DNA of 64,000 nucleotides from the NCBI GenBank assembly GCA_021521415.1, contig JAIQDT010002060.1, positions 186,001 through 250,000 on the forward strand, in the 5' to 3' direction. The notes under the pieces were generated by a model that saw nothing but the letters and a program-made list of their open reading frames with translations, did not search any database and had not been told where the DNA came from. A program made the position numbers and the translations under genes. Positions 1 through 11,151 of this stretch are shown here, one piece after another (positions within the stretch are counted from its first letter, which is position 1; each line of letters opens with the position of its first letter). This DNA is from Bidens hawaiensis. Taxonomy: Eukaryota > Streptophyta > Magnoliopsida > Asterales > Asteraceae.

Positions 1-322
1 TCGAGTTCCCCTTTAGGATGTATGTTAGTGATGGGGATTAGGGTTCTTGAGAAAACCGAAATATGGAGAGATATAGGGGTCATGAATTTCTTAAGTGTGA
101 GAGTTAGATTTATCTTATATAATGTTAATTAATCTCTTCCATGTATTTATATACACCCGAGGGGAAACCCTTGATTAGCAAGTATTGGTAATATGGTCCA
201 TCAACAATTACCTAGCTAATATAATAATAAGGTATAATTTAATTATTTTAATCTATTATTATATAAATGATAATGATGGCCATACATAAATATATATATA
301 TATCCATATATTTATTCTTACA
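1..322 (-). repeat. Copia 3' LTR, partial
   Basis: Near-identical to 8102-8424, with scattered substitutions and small indels (an extra 'tgta' near base 20 and a longer AT run in the other copy). It ends at the CA that precedes the purine tract. Its other part lies before the window start. Confidence 0.85.
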
Positions 323-334
323 TTCTCCCACTTT
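323..334 (-). other. Polypurine tract of the Copia element
   Basis: On the minus strand this reads AAAGTGGGAGAA and directly abuts the TG of the LTR, the position expected of the plus-strand DNA primer in an LTR retrotransposon. Confidence 0.75.
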
Positions 335-689
335 GCCGAATAATTATTTATTATGAGCGTTAGATTAGTCTGCAGATTTTAACACTTATTTTAGCTTTAA
401 ACTTAAATTGGAGCAGAGAAATACAGTCATTGAATTAAACATCAGCTTAAGACCCCCATTAATCATGCTGCAGTCCGTGTTTAAAACCTAAGTAGTTATG
501 ATCAAAATTTTCAAGTAAGTCCTTCAGAATATTTGATTTCTATACTAATTTGTCTATATGTCATTACGCATGCAGAACATATTAAGAGACATACAAAATC
601 AAAACTGGTGAAGAAAATTAATAATTAGTCAATTAAAATTAGTCATTCATATAACGAAATACTATTATACATGGTCATAAATAATCCCG

Positions 690-1560
690 TCTTTATTATA
701 AGCGCTTTCATAGGGCTTATGGGCAATAGACCTTTAGTTATAGGATCCTTAAATATATCATGAATGCATTCGATATGAGAGTTTAGTTTCCTCAATTCGT
801 TCATAAACAAATAATTTATTTCATATCGAAATTTAATGCAGCACCTCTCAAACTGTTATTGTTTGAGAAAACGTGATAGCTGACTTTATCACAATAAGTC
901 TTCAATATATAATTTATATGGAGTTAATAAACTTATAACTCCAATGATAAATTTTCAACAACATTTATTGATAATTGCGTTGAGATTTAATCAACATATT
1001 ATGTCATTAAATTTATATTATTGTTATCAGTTTATTATGACTCCTCCATGAGATAGATTATGCTTTGACATAAGAATATATCCCGAAAATTACATTATAT
1101 TATCTTTGAATAAGATGAAGTTTAGAGTAATCAACCGGTTTGAATTCTCACTTATTCTTTTAAATTATAGTCTCTCGTTTCCTTTAAAGATATTTCAATA
1201 CTCTTTTAGATGCTTCGCATTAATCTAGACATATCTAGTGTGTTGCAATTTGAGTAATATCTGAACAAGTATAGACATGAACTACATAACACTTCTAATT
1301 AATGAAGCACAAGGGGAAATAATCTCAGTGACCCTATTATCCTCTAAAGGAGAGCAATATTATTTGTTACATGTGTAAGGACCCATTTAGAGTAAAATTT
1401 ATGGAACAAGACTAACGTCCCTTTGGGTTTATCTCATAATGTTATGATATCTATTACGTAAGGGATAGATATGAGATCTATCATATCAAAGTATGTACGA
1501 ACAATGCTTTGACTTATGTAACATATATTTGTCAAAAGAATGTCATCTATATAAGGACAA
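690..1560 (-). pseudogene. Relic of Copia reverse transcriptase and RNase H
   Basis: Reading the minus strand by eye gives Copia landmarks in the right order, broken by many stops and shifts. YIDDILL, the RT catalytic box, is at 1533-1553. A VLKYL-like stretch, the conserved segment between RT and RNase H, is near 1165-1215. ISWRSH, matching the usual 'SWRS-KQ' of RNase H, is near 1030-1060. DPITKGL, the Copia C-terminal 'DPLTKGL', is near 715-735. The direction agrees with the PBS and PPT. Where gag, protease and integrase lie in 1600-7900 was not resolved. Nothing here could make a protein. Confidence 0.7.
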
Positions 1561-3186
1561 GTTTGTTTTTAGTTGCTCCCACTCATCTTGAGGTAGGTAG
1601 ATTGATCCACTTAGTTCTTGATGAAATTATTTTATAAAGATTTCATCACATTTTGATAGTGGATTTACCCATGTATGGATTATATTGACTTACACAGTAA
1701 GTGTTCTTAGATCTTCAGTTTAGAACTTCAAGTTACTTTATGAACATGTAAATAAGCTACTTGAACAATGAAGATCGATCCTCAAAGAAATCTTTTGTAA
1801 TAAGGGTAAGAAGATTCTTTGATGATTTATTCCCTCTTGAATATAACCTTTAATAATCAATCGTGTTTCTTAGTGTCTTAACGTTTGTATTAAGATTTAG
1901 TTTAGTTATGAACACTCTTAGGTGATTCAACCAAATCCCAAATGTTATTCTGACTTAATTTAGATTGCTAATAATAGCTTTATGTCATTCAAAAGATTGA
2001 TTGATATTAATGGTTTAATTAGAAGAGGTAGGATCAGCAAACTTTCCAACATCCATTTCAACTTTAGTTAAGGAGATTATATAATCATCAAAATTAGTAG
2101 GTTTTTAAAAAAAACCTTAGATGACCTCCTGAGTTAATTATTGGGTTTATTAGAAGTTTCGATTTTATGCATTAGCTCTTGTTTAGGTTGCTATCATTGT
2201 CAGGATTCTAAGTGTATAAGAGTTGATGCAGTGTAGTGTACAAGAGGTGTAATGGGAGTTAAATTCGGAGTAAAATTTAGTGACTCTCTTCCTCCCGCCT
2301 CTTGTACCTCTGACAAGTCATTATAAGGGCTTTTACTGCTTCTACTGACCTTAGAAACCTTTAGGAAATTGGCATGCTTAGGGTCAATATTTAAAGACTA
2401 ATAGATTCTAATAGATAAACAAGTTAATAATATAAATGATTGCAGTTTCTCTTGGTGAGGATTAGTTTAGTAAGAAATCTGAATATGTCCACATTTAAGT
2501 AACAATGAAACTTTCTGTAAGAGTAGTATTGAATTCTAAGGAGAAAAGCTATGATGAAACAGTTTTTGTGATGGAGCAATGTCTTGTACAAGAGGTTTAA
2601 TTGAGTTAAGATCAAGTTTTCACTCCCCACCTCTTGCAAATCTTGAAAGTTATGATTAAGACACTTAATGCTCCCACTGATCTTCGAATCTCTTGGAAAG
2701 CTACATGAGAAGTTTCAATGATGTACGTGACATAGCTGAACCTTTCATTCATACGTTAGACTTGATTTGATTTCCTTAACGTCCATATGTCATAAGAAAC
2801 TTAGGGACACATTTAGAAGAAATCATATTAAATTAAGTATGTATGAATGGATCTCTTTAAGACCGTGGACCATAGAAGTCAGATTAGATACAAGTAAATA
2901 GTCGTTAAATGATAAACTATGTCTGAATATTCCATTTTGAATAAGTTCCACGAATGTCAGTGATATGTAACTTCGGGTGGACCCATATTTATTCCTTAAG
3001 CCTAGTGATGTTTATGGCATCTAACACATGATTTTAAAATCAGTTAGAATGAGATTAGATGAAAAAATCATCCTCATCAACCATGTCATGAATTCTCATG
3101 AATTTTGGTTTTAATGGATGAAACTTTAGATCTCATTTGTCTTTTGTTAAAAAATTGATAACAAGAGTTGTGAAAGTATATAGTAT

Positions 3187-5556
3187 CATCTTGTAACAAC
3201 TCGGGTTTTCCACATACAACCTTATACCTATTACCCGGCCCGTTTTTTGTTCGGGAAATTTATCACTGAAAAGTTTCACGTATATCGAGAAATTATTTTA
3301 CAAGTTATATGAGTTTATTTAATTAATATATATTTAACTTTGGAAATTATACATCTTTCACCGAAAACTAAACTTTAATCTTCTAATGTTTACATCTCCA
3401 ATCTCTAGGGACTAAAGTGCAAATTGTGTATAATATTTTATAATCTATTTGACCCAAACCCGTAATCCATATCCATACCGTGACCCGTTTAGATTACTTT
3501 TGCCACAATCTTCGTTCTAAACTTGAAATTGGATCGTGTTTATGATTATTACTACTATTATCGGCCTAACCGACTAAGCTAATTAGGAAACGAGATCAGT
3601 TAAAAACGTATATTGATTCATTAGCTAGAACCGGCTTAACCTAAAAATTGGGAATATATCTTAAGCTTGATTTCAAATCAATTCCTCGCGTCTGCAAGTC
3701 TCCAACGCCATCGCCAACTAAACCCCTTTGGTTAATTGAGTTATCGTTGGCTGTAACCTATCTGTCGTCGTTCCTATCTCACCGGCCCTGTTCATTCAAA
3801 TTGATCGGTGTATAATCGACACCTTCAGGTAATGAATTGTATGTATGAATTCGTCTCTGAATGCTTTACAAGAACCCTAAGTCAATTTAAACGAACTTTA
3901 AACGGATTGAGCGATTTCAAAGTTAGGGTTTATGATCAAATTTGGTTTTGTTAATTTTTGTATATATTAAATGAATTATAATTGTTAACTAACTGGCACA
4001 CCAGAACGTATGGCTGGTGTGTGTATGTTAAAACCACTTGGCCGCCACTGGCGCGGGTTCGAGTCCCGGCCAGTCCAGATTTTTAGTATTTTTGTTTTTT
4101 TTTGTTGTTTTAGTTATTTTAAATGGTTTATAATATATTAAAATTTATATTAAATATCAAATAAACCATATTTTATTCAAAACGACGTTATAAAAGTTAA
4201 ACGTTGCGTGTCGATTAGTTTCGTTACAAGTTTTTCGTGTGTGTGTGTGTATTATTAATAATAAATCATTATCATTGTATTAACAACCGGCACCAATATC
4301 GAAGTTCTCAAACGTTTTTATCAAAGTTTCTCATAAATTATTATAAATATATGTATTATTTTTAAAACAAAACTATAATGAGCGTATTAAACGAATTAAA
4401 AGTGTTACTTATATTTTTACCATCGAATTTCGCTAAGATTTCCAAAAATATAGACTTTATGATAAGTATATAATTAAGCGTTTATTATTATAGAATATCC
4501 CAATTCATATTTGTTTCAAAATTAACTTTTTGTAAATTCGATTATACAATTAACAATGATTTTATAAAAATAATAAAAATCCTTAGAGATCAATCGTTTA
4601 ATCCATAACGTACAAATCATAATTATAACTCAAATCATATCGAAATCCTAAATTCGTTATACGTATTATCTCATTTATAATTCACTCATAACATTATTTA
4701 ATTAGGATTCTTGTCGGTAATTCCCGAGGAGTGTGATTATCGTTCTTGTTGTAAACATTCCCGTTTGGCTTATTTGATCAGGTGAGTTTGATCATTCCCC
4801 TTTTTATACACTGTTTTCTAACGTTTTGGGGACATATATGTACTTACTCATATTTTCTATTCTATATATATACTCAAAATCGCAAACATAATTATTGTGT
4901 GAATATCAGTTGAATGCTATTTGCTAATTGCTACATGTTTAATTGTTCACTTGATAACGTTTCGGAGAGGTCCAACATATCCCCTTTTGTATAGGGTTCT
5001 CATTAGTATGATCATACGTCCGTCTTAGTAACCGGAGCCTGATTCGCTTGGCAAAGGTAAAACGACAACCTTAGTCATTGTAATCAATGCCCGATTCGAT
5101 TGGCAACGATTTCATTGGCACACACGATTTGGTTATATGCATGTTTGTTATGATTTGATTGATTATTATCACACTGTTGGTTTGCATATTTATCATTTAT
5201 CATTTATCAACTATATATATATATATATATGCGCTATTATTTAATGATTCAAAATTGGTGATCATCTCACTCTACATGTGTTGTTGACAAACTTCATTTT
5301 CTACGCATATGCAGGTTGCTTAGATTTAAGTATGGATATTTAGTCAAGACCATAGGTTATATTGAAGACAAACTTAAACTTAATTGATTGTATTTATTTA
5401 TTTGGATTGTTTTATTGTATTTGATTATTGTGTGTACATTTGAATTAAAATAATTAATTAGATATTGTCATATTTTATTTATGATAGTATCTTCGAGCTG
5501 TGAGCAATCGGATCACGTCCCGGCATTTCTGCCTTAGGTTGGGATGTGACACATCT
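3187..5556 (+). mobile_element. Solo LTR with 5-bp target duplication, nested in the Copia element
   Basis: The LTR runs from 3192 (TGTAACAACTCGG) to 5551 (GGGATGTGACA), 2360 bp, and is flanked on both sides by CATCT (3187-3191 and 5552-5556). A TG...CA unit with a perfect 5-bp duplication and no internal domain is a solo LTR, left by recombination between two LTRs. Its last 60 bp, including GAGCTGTGAGCAATCGGATC, match the end of the LTR at 58790-60562, so the two belong to one family. The plus orientation is taken from that match. Confidence 0.88.
3985..4085 (+). other. tRNA-like segment (possible SINE or tRNA-derived piece) inside the solo LTR
   Basis: GGTTCGAGTCC at about 4049 matches the RNA polymerase III B box, and the flanking bases form a T-arm-like stem (CGGG/CCCG). 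Upstream is a perfect 8-bp stem CACACCAG/CTGGTGTG. The segment is far more GC-rich than its surroundings. No acceptor stem or clear A box was found, so it is not a tRNA gene. It could be a SINE head or a chance LTR structure. Confidence 0.35.
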
Positions 5557-6849
5557 AGTTCTATCTTATAAATGTTTCTAACCGGATATTGATAACAAAT
5601 AAGATGAGAATTTTATGTAAGAGTGACTTTATGTTGGCTATGCAAACCTTACAACTGTCATAACACAGCTTAAGTATTTGATACTAAATTCTGATTAACT
5701 ACCAGAATTTATAAGGTATCCTAAAACATAACTAGAACAGTTTATTATGGTTTATGATAACCTGAACATTTAATTTTGTCACCAACACTCATGTTAGTTA
5801 TTCGTTGATTTTTGATAAGGAAACAAATAAAGAACTAGAATCAACCTATCATGTGTTACTTGGAATATAGAGTTAGCAGACTTAACTATCATGAATATGT
5901 GACCATTTATTTTAGCCAGTTGTTATTTTATATTATGGATAGTCTCATTGCTTGTTGCTTATGCCTAGTATAATGGCATATATTTCCAGTGAGGCTTCTC
6001 CTTAGAGAACTTAAAGCTAGAAGTTATACTTGTATTTTGTCTATGAACCTTAGAATTATCCTCTTTCAAGTTTTAGCGGTAGTGAGTTGAATAGCATCTT
6101 ACTTTCTAGTATTAGACATTTCTTTTCTTGTAAATATGTTGCTGATCAACACACTCATTTTCCTTTGCTACTTCTGAGTGTTATAGTTGATTCTTAAGAC
6201 ATCAAATTGTACTAATGAAAAATTTAGTATGTAATGTACTGGAAAATTATACATATTTTCATGTGTGAGCCCTTAATTTTGTGAGTCATGTTATGATACT
6301 GTACATTATGATGCATTTAGTAATGCCATTAAGCCTTATAGTTAGAATTTAGAAAGAATGCATGCATCTTAGGAGTTATTTTGATTATTTTCTAGATAAT
6401 AGATTAGTTTTAGGGAAAACTAAATCTAGAATAACTCTATTTGATAGCATGAGTTTATTAATTATTATAAGAGACACTATGTTTGACCCATCTCATTTAT
6501 CAAGCTCTAGGTTTCTTCTTTATTACTATTATTATTAAATGGAGCAATTGGATGGTCATGTCTTGAGGAATAATTAAAAAATGAGTAGAGCTAAAAGTTA
6601 ATGAAACTCTTTATGAAGCAAGACGTATTGGGTTTGAGATTAGAGTGGATGATTTGAATGAGAGTAATTTATAGGAAGAAAATTATAGTAAGTAATGTAA
6701 TGGAATATTAAAGTAAGATAGATTAATTAAAATGATAATTAGATTAATGAAGGATCATTAATTGTGATGATCATTATATTTTATTGAAGATGTGATATGT
6801 CTATTATTAACATCAAACTAATAGACAACTTGAATTGAAAGTTCTACTT

Positions 6850-7110
6850 AACAAAAAATAAATCATCTTTGGGCATAATTAAATTTTATTTAAGTATATG
6901 TGCAAAACAATTGTAACACATCACCTTTGGGCAAAAGTGAAACAATCATTTTAATTATGCACGAGTTAGTTTTGCTTGAATTAAATGTAACTCATCACCT
7001 TTGGGCAAAAGCGATACATTTAAATCATGTTAGGCTAAACTAACACGGCTTGTAAGACTTGAATGATATGCTAGATGTAATACATCACCTTTGGGCAGAA
7101 GTTTTCATCA
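6850..7110. repeat. Imperfect tandem repeat, 4 units around CATCACCTTTGGGCA
   Basis: The core ATC(A/T)(C/T)CTTTGGGCA recurs near 6865, 6924, 6988 and 7086, each followed by A/T-rich spacer. It lies in the 5' leader region of the Copia element. Confidence 0.7.
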
Positions 7111-7199
7111 ACAATTTATTCAAGTTTAAGCCTTTCTATGTTTTGTAAAATCAATCAATATATATTTATATTATAAGTGTCTTACAAAACATTAATTAA

Positions 7200-7500
7200 T
7201 TTTATCATGTTTTTGGTTTTATGAGACCTCGGAAATTATGAGTTCTCGGTTAACACTTGAGTTTTCGGTTTTTATTGTGTTTTCGGTTTTATGAGATCTC
7301 GAAAATTATGAGTTCTCTATCAACACTTGAGTTTTCGGTTTTTGTTGTGTTTTCGGTTTTATGAGATCTCGGAAATTATGAGTTCTCTGTCAACACTTGA
7401 GTTTTTCGGTTTTTATTGGTTTTCGGTTTTAATGAGATTTCAGTTTTAACGAGATCTCGGTTTTCCATGAGATCTCAGTTTTAACCAAGATTTAGTTTTT
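7200..7500. repeat. Imperfect tandem repeat of about 75-bp units (TTTCGGTTTTATGAGATCTCGG)
   Basis: At least three clear units of the form TTTTCGGTTTTATGAGA-CTCGGAAATTATGAGTTCTC-...-ACACTTGAGTTTTCGG, then degraded copies to about 7500. It lies between the Copia PBS and the coding relics, so it is leader sequence of the element. Confidence 0.75.
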
Positions 7501-7952
7501 AACCAACTCCAAATTAGTTAAGGTAAACATATTTTTGTTCAAATTCTTTTGAGATTAATTTTATCTCCAAGATTTTTTTAATTTTGAAATTTATAGTTTC
7601 CATAATTATTCAAAATTTAAAATCTTTGAAAATTTGTTTATTCAATTATTTTAGGAAAAAAACACAATCATAATCCGAATTTTAACCAAAATATGTAATC
7701 TTTTTCGAAAAACTCATGATGAACATGAAGAACATTAACGAAAAAACATAAAGTTTTTAACAGATATTTAATGTGAAATTGGTTATAAAATTGCTTTTAA
7801 ACAGTTTATGTATAACCAGATTTCAATAAGTTCATAAGAATTTAATGATAATAAAATAAGAAAACAGAATTCGGGTTTATCAGGTTTTAGTTTCATGTTT
7901 TCTGGTTAGATCCAGATTTAGGAAAAACATAAAGAACTGATTAATCAGCATC

Positions 7953-7964
7953 GCTCTGATACCA
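7953..7964 (-). other. Primer binding site of the Copia element
   Basis: Minus strand TGGTATCAGAGC, complementary to the 3' end of plant initiator methionine tRNA, two bases from the LTR end at 7967. Confidence 0.85.
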
Positions 7965-7966
7965 CA

Positions 7967-8424
7967 TGTTGATCAGTTCTTTACATATGTAATAGAAAAC
8001 ATGAATGTTATGATAAACCTACAACTAAAACATACCTATTACAACAGAGAGAGTAGCCATGGCTAATGAGAATCCTCTTGATGACATGATAGTCAGCTTG
8101 GTCGAGTTCCCCTTTAGGATATGTTAGTGATGGGGATTAGGGTTCTTGAGAAAACCAAAATATGGAGAGATATAGGGGTCAGGAATTTCTTAAGTGTGAG
8201 AGTTAGGTTTTTCTTATATAATGTTAAACTCTTCCATGTATTTATATACACCCAAGGGAAAAACCCTTGATTACCAAGTAATGGTAACATGGTCCATCAA
8301 CAATTACCTAGCTAATATAATAATAAGGTATAATTTAATTATTTTGATCTATTATTATATAAATGATAATGATGGTCATACATAAATATATATATATATA
8401 TATATCCATATATTTATTCTTACA
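7967..8424 (-). repeat. Copia 5' LTR, complete (458 bp)
   Basis: TG...CA ends (plus strand TGTTGATCAG ... TTATTCTTACA). The right 323 bp duplicate 1-322. The PBS is immediately inside. Confidence 0.85.
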
Positions 8425-11151
8425 GGTGTCACAGAAACTGGTGGTGGGTATAAGAAATTTGGGGTTTATGAAACTTCGGTTTAGGGTTCTAATATTGGTG
8501 TTGTAGAAATTGGTAATCTAGTTACGAATAAAGAAATGGGGCTATCGAGATGGTGGTGACCGTCCATGGTAGTGAGCGGATGGTGGTGGTGGATGGCAAA
8601 GAGAGATGACAGTTAGATTTTTATCTTTCAACACGATGGTAAGAAGATGATGATGATGATGATGATGATAGCATGTGAAGATTATTGTATCCTTTGAAAT
8701 AATAAAGTAATATAAAAAGACGGGTTTACCCCTAATTTAATGTTAAAAAACTAACGGAGTTAGTGATTTGGATTATATTGGCAGTAAATGAGAAACCTCG
8801 ATGGTTCATTTGCAAAAAGTAAACTATTTGGATTAAAGTCGTATAAATAACTAAACCTCATGGACAATTTTGGCACTTTACTCTTCTAATTATCTAATGT
8901 ATATAAATGAAAACTTTGGTGCCGCTAAGCCATCATTGGATCATTTGGCGGCACTTTACTTGTTCATGGCATTTTTTTTTGTTTTTGTTTTAGTATCGTA
9001 AAGAACATAAAGGAAGCCAATCGAACGATGGTTTCTTTTGTTTGTTTTAATTCCAATAACCGACTGAATTCGCATAGACTTACTGCGCAATGCCTGGGAC
9101 CGACAATGCTCGGGTTTACCAGCGTCCGAGTTTACCGACCGACACCACCCTTTGCTCAACTCAATTTTTATATTTTTCCCTTTTGTAGCTCCATTACCAT
9201 AACAAACGTAGCTAAAACCAACTGAATTCGTGTCCAATTACCGTCTCAATGCCCGAGACTGACAACGCTTGGGTTTTATCACCACCCGAGTTTACCGACC
9301 AAACAAGCGTCGTGTCAAGTAGTTTATTTTTATATACGTTAATTTGACGAATACATTTTTTGGGTTTAATACTAAGGTTTTACCAATGTTGTCTACACCA
9401 TAACGAATGTAAACGATACCGACTGAATCCTCGTTAATTATAATGTAATTTCAATAATCAAACCATTAATTATAGTCTTATAAAGGCCGGTCCACAAGGG
9501 GTGCAGGTGTGATGAGAGACTGCGGACTAATGTTTTGAGGGTAAAACCTCTTTTGTTTGAGAGAGAGAATGAGAGGGAAAGGAACAGACAAAATTAATCT
9601 ATTAAGATACGTGAAAATTTCGCAAAAATCACTTCTAAATAATTCTTCTTTTAAATTTTTTACATTTCTTTTACATGTTATTTAGTTTTTGTCAAAACCA
9701 AGAAAAAACATATGTAGTTAGGGAGAACACACACAAGATATTCATTTTGGAACCAAATAAAAAAGTAGGGAATTGAGGAACCTTCAATGCATGTGGCATG
9801 TAAAAAACATAAAAACAAATTTTTACAGGTAAAAAAAATCAAGTTTTTATAAATTGTTTTGGAGCTTTTGCATATAAGCAGAAGTCATTTATAAAAACAC
9901 ATGTTTGAAAAAAATAATTACTTGTTTTAACTGTTTTTTAAACCTTTTATTAACTTTTTATTTTTTACTTTTTTTTGTATTAAAACGGCTTCTAAATATT
10001 TAGTTTAACATCGGTGACATCATGTACATGATGATTCAACAATTGATTACATCAGGTACATGTATAGTGATCGATTCCATGCTTCATATAGTTTAATTTA
10101 ATGTAATTGATTTTATCATATTTACTTTAATCAATCAATTGCTATTTTTTATGTTAAAACAAAACGAGAAAATACGAGGTTGTAGAACTTAATTACGCTC
10201 AACAGATACTGAAGAACTAAAATACAATGACGACGAGATTGGAGAATTAAATCCATTCATTAGTGATTGAAGAAACTAAAACACAATCATGAAGACGACG
10301 ATGAATGACATATTGAATCAATTGATGAAGTATCAAAGCCAAAAAACACCACATGAGGAAGATAGTGATTACGGCTATCAGTACGAGCTCATGCGAGTAA
10401 TGTGTTTTAGTTCATATGGATTATGGTGTTTTAGTGTTTTTTTTTTAAACATGGGCATAATAAATACTGAACAGGGCTTTATGTTTTTCCTCGTATTGAG
10501 CTTGTAACTTTTATAAGGTTTAGGTTTGGGCCTGACCCGTGATATCTGAACCGGGCGTGAGTAGACTGAGTACAGTAGTTAATTAATACATGGGCCTCGG
10601 CTTAAATATATCTTACAACTCTACAACTCTACAAGGCTGGTTTGTACTTTGTGCCAGATATTTAATTTTATTTTAGTTTTTCAAATTTTTATTTTTCTTA
10701 TGGTTTTAGTATTACATTTTACTCAGACTTATGTTAGTTCTTGTAATAAACATTTCAAATATGTAGCTAAAGTTTGAATTTCTGATAAACTTAAACATTG
10801 CTCGTAAATTATATTATACGAAACTATAATGCCACACTAGTAATGCACAGTGAGCTAGCTAAAAATCCAAACGCTAGATTGCGTGTCAGTTGTCACAACA
10901 AATTCATTGATTACTACTCTTAGCGATAGTATATCGTATTGAACCGTCACAACATCATGGTTGTAGGTTGGAGGTTCAAACCAAGTATACATGTATGAAA
11001 AATCATACATACACATAATTAAAAAAAAAACAATGAAACTTTGTGTTCCCAAATTCATAGAACACGTCCCAGCTGCACTTTACATTACATTTAATGTAAA
11101 TCATATTAAAGAAAAAAAAAACTTCTCCTTTTCAAGCTTCATTATCTTGTA
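8425..11151. other. Intergenic, no gene recognised
   Basis: Only short low-quality reading frames. It contains a (GAT)n tract near 8646-8670 and the tandem repeat at 9058-9430. A frame at 10289-10507 begins with a Lys/Gln-rich stretch but becomes hydrophobic low-complexity sequence and resembles no family I know. The last 50 bp are the 3' flank of the GDSL gene. Confidence 0.6.
9058..9430. repeat. Diverged tandem repeat beginning ACC(G/A)ACTGAAT
   Basis: Units start near 9059, 9219 and 9419. The first two share AATGCC(T/C)G(G/A)GAC-GACAA-GCT-GGGTTT and CCGAGTTTACCGACC. The third is truncated. Origin unknown. Confidence 0.6.

Larger units (their letters stand above)
1..8424 (-). mobile_element. 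Decayed Ty1/Copia LTR retrotransposon (3' LTR cut by window start)
   Basis: The two ends match as direct repeats (1-322 and 8102-8424). The right repeat extends to a full 458-bp LTR at 7967-8424 with TG...CA ends. Next to that LTR, on the minus strand, lies TGGTATCAGAGC, the classic initiator-Met tRNA primer site; next to the left LTR lies a purine tract on the minus strand. The element therefore runs right to left. The interior carries no intact ORF, but RT and RNase H relics can be read. A 2.4-kb solo LTR is nested at 3192-5551. The rest of the 3' LTR and the target duplication are outside the window. Confidence 0.85.

Noticed and set aside
3985..4085. Functional tRNA gene
   Set aside because: Only a T-arm/B-box-like part; acceptor, D and anticodon arms are missing.
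10289..10507. 72-codon plus-strand frame
   Set aside because: No family resemblance, low-complexity hydrophobic end, no promoter context.
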